From JBKQHQ01 sp052148715 (GTDB taxonomy: Bacteria; Pseudomonadota; Alphaproteobacteria; Rhizobiales; Xanthobacteraceae), in NCBI GenBank assembly GCA_052148715.1, contig JBKQHQ010000154.1, forward strand, positions 1-20,421: 20,421 nt of DNA. Reading direction: 5' to 3'. Positions 15,954 through 20,421 of the stretch are shown here, in pieces; the stretch's first letter is position 1, and every line of letters starts with the position of its first letter. The notes under the pieces were generated by a model that saw nothing but the letters and a program-made list of their open reading frames with translations, was not told where the DNA came from and made no database searches. A program made the position numbers and the translations under genes.

Positions 15954-16726
15954 TACCAGCTCCCCGAAGCCCCGCCGCCACCCGACGATCCTCCGCCGCC
16001 GGAGAAACCGCCGCGGTTCGAAGATCCGCCGCCGCGGGAACCGCCCGAATTGAAGAGGATGTTCAGCGCTACGTTCAGGAAGAACCAGCGGAACCCGGGC
16101 GAAACAAGGAGCAGCGTCAGCAGGGCGATTGCCCCCGCGATGAAGAGCCAAATCACCCAATCGGGGATCTCCTGATGGTCGGGGCGCGGTGACGGGCGCT
16201 GCCATTCGGAAGCATCGGTGGTAAGTACCGTGATGATGTCATCGACGCCGCGCGAGATTCCTCCGTCGAAATCGCCCGTCTTGAAGCGCGGCGCGATCGC
16301 GTTGGCGATGATAACCTTCGACACCGCGTCGGTAAGCGTGCCCTCAAGTCCGTAGCCGACCTCGATGCGCACACGCCGCTCGTTTGGTGCGACGAGCAGG
16401 AGCACGCCGTTGTTCTTCGTCTTATCGCCGAGCTTCCAGGTGCGGAAAAGTTCGTTGGCGTAGGGCTCGATCTCCTGGCCTTCGAGCGAGACGACGGTGG
16501 CAACCACGAGCTGGATGCCGGACTTTGTCTCGAGATCGGCGAGTTTCGGCTCGAGGGCGTTGCGCGTTTCGGCGGAGATGACGTTCGCCTGATCGACGAT
16601 GCGGCCCGTGAGCGCCGGAAAGCTGGCAGCGAAGACGGCGAGGCCCGCGCACAGCAGCACGACGAGAGCGACAGGCAGGCGCGCACCTCCTCCCACGAAG
16701 CGGGAAGAGGGGCGGCCTGCGGTCAT
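15953..16726 (-). CDS. TPM-domain protein, YgcG-like, Gly/Ser-rich tail
   Basis: A 257-residue TPM (PF04536) protein. It has an N-terminal hydrophobic segment (about 17-35) that is a signal or anchor, then the extracytoplasmic TPM domain (about 38-170: LTGRIVDQANVIS, IQLVVATV, NNGVLLLVAPNERRVRIEVGYGLEG). A membrane helix follows (about 187-206), and the C-terminus is a Gly/Ser-rich tail ending in GGGGASGSW. This tail, with its terminal SGSW or SGGW-like end, is a common feature of the family. AAGGGG lies five bases before the ATG. It is the middle gene of a LemA-TPM-TPM operon: 28 bases after lemA and overlapping the next gene by one base. Family function is uncertain, with suggested roles in envelope stress and photosystem II repair in plant homologues. 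Confidence 0.9.
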   Translation of the reverse strand: MTAGRPSSRFVGGGARLPVALVVLLCAGLAVFAASFPALTGRIVDQANVISAETRNALEPKLADLETKSGIQLVVATVVSLEGQEIEPYANELFRTWKLGDKTKNNGVLLLVAPNERRVRIEVGYGLEGTLTDAVSKVIIANAIAPRFKTGDFDGGISRGVDDIITVLTTDASEWQRPSPRPDHQEIPDWVIWLFIAGAIALLTLLLVSPGFRWFFLNVALNILFNSGGSRGGGSSNRGGFSGGGGSSGGGGASGSW

Positions 16727-16754
16727 TTCAGCCCCTTGGAATAGCGGCGGCGTG

Positions 16755-17354
16755 TCAGAACTTCACTTGCGGCGGCGCCTGCGCATTGTCGTTCGCAGTG
16801 AACTCTGCCATTGGCTTGTAGGAGCGGTAGACGGTCGAAGCCCAAATCACGCCGGGGAAAGTCTTGAGCTCGGTGTTGTAGACCCGCACCGCTTCGATAT
16901 AATCGCGCCGCGCAACTGCGATCCGGTTCTCGGTGCCCTCGAGCTGCGACTGCAGTGCCAGGAAGTTCTGGTTCGACTTGAGATCGGGATAGTTCTCGCT
17001 GACTGCAAGCAACCTACCCAGCGCTCCGGACAGCTGACCCTGCGCGTCCTCGAACTGCTTCAACTTGACGGGATCAGTGAGCTGCGAGGCGTCGATTTTC
17101 ACCTGCGTCGCCTTGGCGCGCGCCTCGACCACGGCGGTCAGCACGTCCTTTTCCTGCTTGGCGTAGCCCTGCACGGTGGCGACTAGATTGGGGATGAGGT
17201 CGGCGCGCCGCTGGTAATTGTTTTGCACGTCCGCCCACTTCGCCTTCGCCTGCTCCTCGTAGATCGGAATGTTATTGTAGCCGCAGGCCGAGACGGTGAA
17301 GCCAAGAAGAACGGCGACAAAAACGGCGCGTATGCGCGATATCGATGCGGTCAC
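16755..17354 (-). CDS. lemA: LemA-family lipoprotein
   Basis: A 199-residue LemA family protein (PF04011). Residues 1-24 form a lipoprotein signal (VAVLLGFTVSAC followed by Gly), with Cys24 as the lipid attachment site. The remainder is the antiparallel helical LemA bundle, with the characteristic YNNIPIYEEQAKAKWADVQN and YQRRADLIPNLVATVQGYA motifs, and later ENYPDLKSNQNFLALQ and RDYIEAVRVYN. The GTG at 17354 is chosen because GGAGG lies five bases before it; the frame extends further without support. Function is unknown, but LemA is regularly encoded beside TPM-domain genes, as it is here (28-base gap), and is thought to act with them at the cell envelope. Confidence 0.93.
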   Translation of the reverse strand: MTASISRIRAVFVAVLLGFTVSACGYNNIPIYEEQAKAKWADVQNNYQRRADLIPNLVATVQGYAKQEKDVLTAVVEARAKATQVKIDASQLTDPVKLKQFEDAQGQLSGALGRLLAVSENYPDLKSNQNFLALQSQLEGTENRIAVARRDYIEAVRVYNTELKTFPGVIWASTVYRSYKPMAEFTANDNAQAPPQVKF

Positions 17355-17484
17355 GAAGGCCTCCGGAATAGGCAGTGTTAGCGACGCGTCGGGCAACTCC
17401 GGCAACACCGCCGGGCCGCCTTGGCGGCCACGGCAACGTCCCCGTTCCCACGCGCGTCGTCGAACCAGTTGTCACCCATGCCTC

Positions 17485-18285
17485 TTACGGCGCGAGCGCC
17501 TCCTTGGCCAGCTTCCAAGCCTGTTTCAACTTGCTCGATCGCCGCTCGTTATCTGCACGGAGCTCGCTGATGCGCTGGTCGATCTTAGTTTTCGCATTAG
17601 CCGTCGCTTTAGCGACCTGACCCTGCAGCACGCTGATCTTCGCCTCCGTCTCGCGCTGCCGCTGACTGATCTGCGCCTCCATCCGATCGGAGGCATTCTT
17701 GAGCTTCGCGCGCGCCTCATCGATCCGGGCGGTCAACTTTGCCTTGGCCTCGCCGCTGGCGTGAGAGACTTCCTCCTTCAGTTGAGCAAGCTCTGCTTTG
17801 CGTGCCTTAACGTCCTTTTCGATCATCTCGTCTTCGAAATCCGTCCGCCATTCCCGCACCACGGTGCCGCCAAGCGCGCCCATCCTGGTGTCGAGTGGGG
17901 TAACCCAATCCTCCGCCACCTCGGCGACGATGGCAGCCTTGCCCGGCGACAGCTCATTGGAGACCTTGTCGAGGAAGTCAGCGCCGATTCCCATATTGAA
18001 GAGGTCGCCCAAGCTGCCGATCAGGGCACCCACGCTGATGCCCATCGCTGCTCCAGCTGGACCGCCCAGCAGTCCGGTGAGGCCGCCCACCAAGGCACCC
18101 ACGCCGATCCCGAGAGGTCCAGTGTCCGCGGCCTGCTTCACCGTCAGCTTTCCATCCGCGCCCTTTGTGACCACGGCCATGCCATAGACCGCGAGGCTCG
18201 CCTCCGCATGAAGCTGCTTCAGAGCACGTGTTCCCTCATAGGCTTTGGCCTCATCGGGAAAGATCACGACGACAAACTTGCTCAC
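17485..18285 (-). CDS. DUF1269 domain protein with C-terminal coiled coil (copy 4)
   Basis: A 266-residue protein. Residues 1-160 are a DUF1269 domain (SKFVVVIFPDEAKAYEGTRA; Gly/Ala-rich centre near 55-95; VAEVAEDWVTPLDTRMGAL near 130-150). The remaining ~105 residues are a charged coiled coil rich in Lys, Glu, Arg and Ala (KAELAQLKEEVSHASGEAK and onward) that no other copy has. The GTG at 18285 is chosen for AAGGAG six bases upstream. It lies 130 bases upstream of lemA on the same strand. A perfect FixK-type box is centred 156 bases before the start codon. The tail echoes the separate coiled-coil protein encoded next to copy 2, suggesting a domain that can be fused or separate. Confidence 0.85.
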   Translation of the reverse strand: MSKFVVVIFPDEAKAYEGTRALKQLHAEASLAVYGMAVVTKGADGKLTVKQAADTGPLGIGVGALVGGLTGLLGGPAGAAMGISVGALIGSLGDLFNMGIGADFLDKVSNELSPGKAAIVAEVAEDWVTPLDTRMGALGGTVVREWRTDFEDEMIEKDVKARKAELAQLKEEVSHASGEAKAKLTARIDEARAKLKNASDRMEAQISQRQRETEAKISVLQGQVAKATANAKTKIDQRISELRADNERRSSKLKQAWKLAKEALAP

Positions 18286-18622
18286 GACAATCTCCTTCTT
18301 AAGTTCTGGTTGTATTCGATGGCCAACAAGACGGGCATCAATCAGCCCGATCGGTCGCGCCGACGGTGGCATTTCAACGTTCGGCTTTCAGCGCTTGACG
18401 GCGCAGATTCAAGCTAGAGGACTGAGATCGCGCATTGATCTTAATCAAAGTGACGCGGATCACTTATGTGTGAATGCAAGCACTGCCGCGCGAAAGGAAT
18501 GGCGACTTCGGTACATCGCCATGAGCCGGCCGAAGCCGCTGATCGCACGCCGATCCCGTCGCCACGCCTTCCGCATCGCTTGACAAGAGTGCCATCGCGC
18601 AACGAGGTAGCATCTCGCCGAG
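18286..18622. other. Promoter region of DUF1269 copy 4 and remainder
   Basis: No supported gene. The stretch contains the leader of the minus-strand DUF1269 gene and the FixK-type box at 18435-18448. A plus-strand frame ends with EWRLRYIAMSRPKPLIARR (up to 18583) but has no proper start and is not recognised. Confidence 0.4.
18435..18448 (-). promoter_or_regulatory. FNR/FixK-type binding site upstream of DUF1269 copy 4
   Basis: TTGATCTTAATCAA is a perfect TTGAT-N4-ATCAA box in a non-coding stretch. Its near end is 149 bases from the GTG start of the minus-strand DUF1269 gene, which implies a long leader if it activates that gene. The motif is seen directly; regulation by FixK or FNR is inferred. 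Confidence 0.7.
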
Positions 18623-18976
18623 CTAAGGCCGCCCGCTATTCCGGGCCGGCACGAGGACGCCGAACGCATGGGGGCGAATGCGATAATAAAGCGGCGCCTC
18701 CATAACACTGACCTCGCCGTCGGCGGACACGTTGGCCCACCTGGTCGTGGTCTCGACCGGGATTTCCTCCGCCTCGATGGCATTCAGCTCATGGTCGGTT
18801 ACGCGGCCCATGTAAAGGCTCTCAGAGCCCTGCGCACAAGGTTTCGGGGACCAGTGCGCGGTTGCCATGCACACCCATATTTGCGCGATGTGCGCCCGGG
18901 CCGCTTCCAAATGAATAGAAGCACCGTTGAGGACGCAAGTCGGCCCTACGGATTTCTCCAGCGGATAGAACGCCAT
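18623..18976 (-). pseudogene. Internally deleted copy of the DAGK-family lipid kinase
   Basis: The reading frame encodes 117 residues. The first ~33 (PTCVLNGASIHLEAARAH) match the N-terminus of the kinase at 2330-3331, and from IWVCMAT onward it matches that protein's residues 222-301 (GRVTDHELNA, SADGEVSVMEAPLYYRIRP, GVLVPARN). About 190 residues in between are missing, including the GGGDGTVN nucleotide-binding loop, so it cannot be a kinase. A +1 and a +2 insertion around the segment preceding MGRVTDHEL cancel each other, so the frame stays open. Unlike the long copy, it has its own stop directly after PARNSGRP. About 25 bases upstream of the ATG are also conserved between the copies. Confidence 0.88.
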
Positions 18977-19087
18977 GGCTCATCGTACGCCAAATGAACC
19001 CGATTAGGGCGTGCCACTTCGCATAACCGAGGACCGCGAGCGAGCCGCGTAAATCGCCGCTAACAAGGGGGGCGCAAATTATTATTG

Positions 19088-19101
19088 TTGATCTAGCTCA
19101 A
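19088..19101 (+). promoter_or_regulatory. FNR/FixK-like site upstream of the serine dehydrogenase-type protease
   Basis: TTGATCTAGCTCAA differs from TTGAT-N4-ATCAA at one base of the right half. It ends 55 bases before the ATG at 19157, nearly the same spacing as the perfect box in front of the AraC gene (52 bases). That match of position makes it more credible than the sequence alone. Confidence 0.6.
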
Positions 19102-19156
19102 AGCCACGGGCCGATTTTTCGGGTCATTTGAATTATAATTGACGGAGGTCCTAACC

Positions 19157-19984
19157 ATGACATTCAATTTCTCATCACTCATCTGGATTTTCTTCGTAAT
19201 CATGATGATGCAGCCCCTCTTCATGGGGCGATGGTATGCCGTGCGACGCGCACAGGCGATCCGCGCACTCGAAAAGTCGCACGCGTCACGTGTAATTACG
19301 ATGATCCATCGTCAAGAGAAGCGCAGCCTTTTCGGCTTTGCCATGCCCCGGCAAATCGATATGGAGGATGCCCAGACGATCATTGCGGCGATCAAGGAAA
19401 CGCCTGATGATATGCCAATCGATTTGGTGATCAACACGCCCGGCGGCCTCGTGCTGGCAGCCATGCAGATCGCCCGCGCCGTTGAAGCACACAAAGCCAA
19501 AGTGACCGTCTATGTTCCGATCTACGCCATGTCTGGCGGAACGCTGATTGCACTCGCCGCTGACGAGATCGTGCTTGGCGAGTTCTCGGTACTCGGTCCG
19601 ATCGATCCGCAGATGGCCGGACTCCCAGCTGCAAGCCTTGTCAAAGCCCGCGACTCCAAACCCATTGAGCGCGTCTCCGACCTCACGGTGGTTCTCGCTG
19701 ATGTGGCGGAGAAGGCTCTCGCCCAGGTGAAGCAAGGGGCAGTAGAGCTTTTGCGGCGACGGATGGAACAGGCGCCAGCGGAAGCTCTTGCGGCGAAGCT
19801 TGCTGGCGGACATTGGACTCATGATTATGCGCTTACCGCCAACGAAGCCTCTGGGTTGGGCCTCTCGATCAAAGTGGATATGCCGATTGAGGTCATGAGG
19901 TTGATGACGCTCTACCCGCAGCCAATTCAGCAATCCGGGGTCGAGTTCCTGCCTATCGAATTTCCGCGTCAGCGGCGGGTCTGA
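19157..19984 (+). CDS. Serine dehydrogenase-type (SDH, ClpP/crotonase-fold) membrane protease
   Basis: A 275-residue protein of the SDH_sah family (PF01972), related to SppA and ClpP. Residues 5-22 form one N-terminal membrane anchor. The ClpP-like domain follows: DLVINTPGG (89-97) supplies the oxyanion-hole turn, and IYAMSGGTLIALAADEIVLG (122-141) carries the probable nucleophile Ser126, with GPIDPQM after it. The C-terminus reads MTLYPQPIQQSGVEFLP. Members were named for a protease activity and a spurious link to serine dehydrogenase; the substrate is unknown, and membrane protein quality control is a plausible role. GGAGG at 19144-19148 sets the ATG at 19157. A FixK-like box sits just upstream. 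A decayed second copy of its C-terminus lies at 6214-6379. Confidence 0.9.
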   Translation: MTFNFSSLIWIFFVIMMMQPLFMGRWYAVRRAQAIRALEKSHASRVITMIHRQEKRSLFGFAMPRQIDMEDAQTIIAAIKETPDDMPIDLVINTPGGLVLAAMQIARAVEAHKAKVTVYVPIYAMSGGTLIALAADEIVLGEFSVLGPIDPQMAGLPAASLVKARDSKPIERVSDLTVVLADVAEKALAQVKQGAVELLRRRMEQAPAEALAAKLAGGHWTHDYALTANEASGLGLSIKVDMPIEVMRLMTLYPQPIQQSGVEFLPIEFPRQRRV

Positions 19985-20071
19985 CGGTTTATTGCCGGAC
20001 AAGGGCTGCTCAGCCCCTGATTTCATCGTCGTGCTGGGTTTGTCGAAAGTGACTCCCACCCGGGAGGAGAC

Positions 20072-20421
20072 GTGAGGCGACCCGTCCACCAAACCACGGG
20101 GAAGCGCTCGCCCAAAGGCGCGCCCGCGCAAGCGGCCCCGGAGATATTTGACCTGGCCGCCGTTCCGTTCCGCGACCTCCTTCAACGGCTGCATTCCAGC
20201 GACACCGGCCTGAGCGCGTCCGACGCCGCTTCTATCCTTAAGACGGTTGGTCCAAACGAGGTCGAGTCGGCCAAACCGAAGAGTCTGCTGTCCTCCATTG
20301 TCGAACGGTTCAGCAATCCGTTGGTCTTGATTCTGCTCTTTGCGGCGGCCGTATCGGCATTCACCGGGGACGTCCCGAGCTTCGCCATCATCGCCGCCAT
20401 CGTGCTCATGTCCGTGATCCT
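20072..20421 (+). CDS. P-type ATPase, Mg2+-translocating type, N-terminal part (runs off the window)
   Basis: The open frame from the GTG at 20072 continues to the window end without a stop (116 codons). It encodes a cation-transporter N-terminal domain (FRDLLQRLHSSDTGLSASDA, then GPNEVESAKPKSLL) and the first membrane helices (FSNPLVLILLFAAAVSAFTGD and AIIAAIVLMSVIL). This order is that of P-type cation ATPases, and the wording is closest to the MgtA/MgtB magnesium importers, though Ca2+- or heavy-cation-type members begin similarly. GGGAGGAG is immediately upstream (20062-20069), rather close to the start. The phosphorylation and ATP-binding domains lie outside the window, so the subtype is not secure. 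It follows the protease gene by 87 bases. Confidence 0.8.
   Translation, partial: MRRPVHQTTGKRSPKGAPAQAAPEIFDLAAVPFRDLLQRLHSSDTGLSASDAASILKTVGPNEVESAKPKSLLSSIVERFSNPLVLILLFAAAVSAFTGDVPSFAIIAAIVLMSVI

Noticed and set aside
16000..16060. Gly-rich repeats in the TPM gene as a DNA repeat element
   Set aside because: These are codons of the family-typical Gly/Ser tail, not an independent repeat.
17296..18417. Long plus-strand open frame (373 codons)
   Set aside because: It is antisense to lemA and the DUF1269/coiled-coil gene, both of which have clear families, ribosome binding sites and normal composition.

Overview
The window looks like a chromosomal stress-response and accessory region of an alphaproteobacterium, probably Hyphomicrobiales (Bradyrhizobium/Rhodopseudomonas-like or a relative). 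The reasons are the high GC by eye, the many GTG starts, the FNR/FixK-type boxes, and the gene families present: HdeD, DUF1269, wHTH-ATPase regulators, serine dehydrogenase-type ClpP-fold proteases and IS21. No rRNA, tRNA or CRISPR array was seen.

Layout. (1) 58-2419 (+): two HdeD-family membrane proteins, an unrecognised polytopic membrane protein and a DUF1269 protein, arranged like one operon; the first gene probably carries a frameshift near its 5' end. (2) 2330-3868 (-): a diacylglycerol-kinase-family lipid kinase whose 3' end runs into the DUF1269 gene, and a small membrane-anchored protein of unknown function. (3) 3869-6481: a gene-poor stretch, a remnant of IS21 istA, an AraC regulator with a perfect FixK-type box in its promoter, and a decayed 3' fragment of a serine dehydrogenase-type protease. 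(4) 6482-7573: a chimeric gene joining an OmpR-type winged helix and a truncated P-loop domain to an encapsulated-ferritin-like (EncFtn) four-helix domain. (5) 7790-9308: a frameshifted HtrA/DegP gene, a broken small ORF and a pentanucleotide repeat. (6) 9444-14902 (+): an AI-2E transporter of lower GC, an alanine-rich coiled-coil protein, two DUF1269 proteins, an intact HtrA protease and a PAP2 phosphatase. (7) 15342-18285 (-): a LemA-TPM-TPM operon, with a DUF1269/coiled-coil protein upstream of it. (8) 18435-20421: FixK-type boxes, a deleted copy of the lipid kinase, an intact serine dehydrogenase-type protease, and the start of an Mg2+-type P-type ATPase that leaves the window.

How it fits together. 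The recurring theme is envelope and protein quality control (HtrA, TPM/LemA, ClpP-fold protease, HdeD, PAP2, lipid kinase), with an apparent low-oxygen link through three FNR/FixK-type boxes. The region has grown by duplication followed by decay: four DUF1269 genes, two HdeD, two HtrA (one broken), two lipid kinases (one deleted) and two ClpP-fold proteases (one a remnant). The most unusual objects are the regulator-ferritin fusion and the reciprocal loss of the kinase/protease pair at the two ends of the window.
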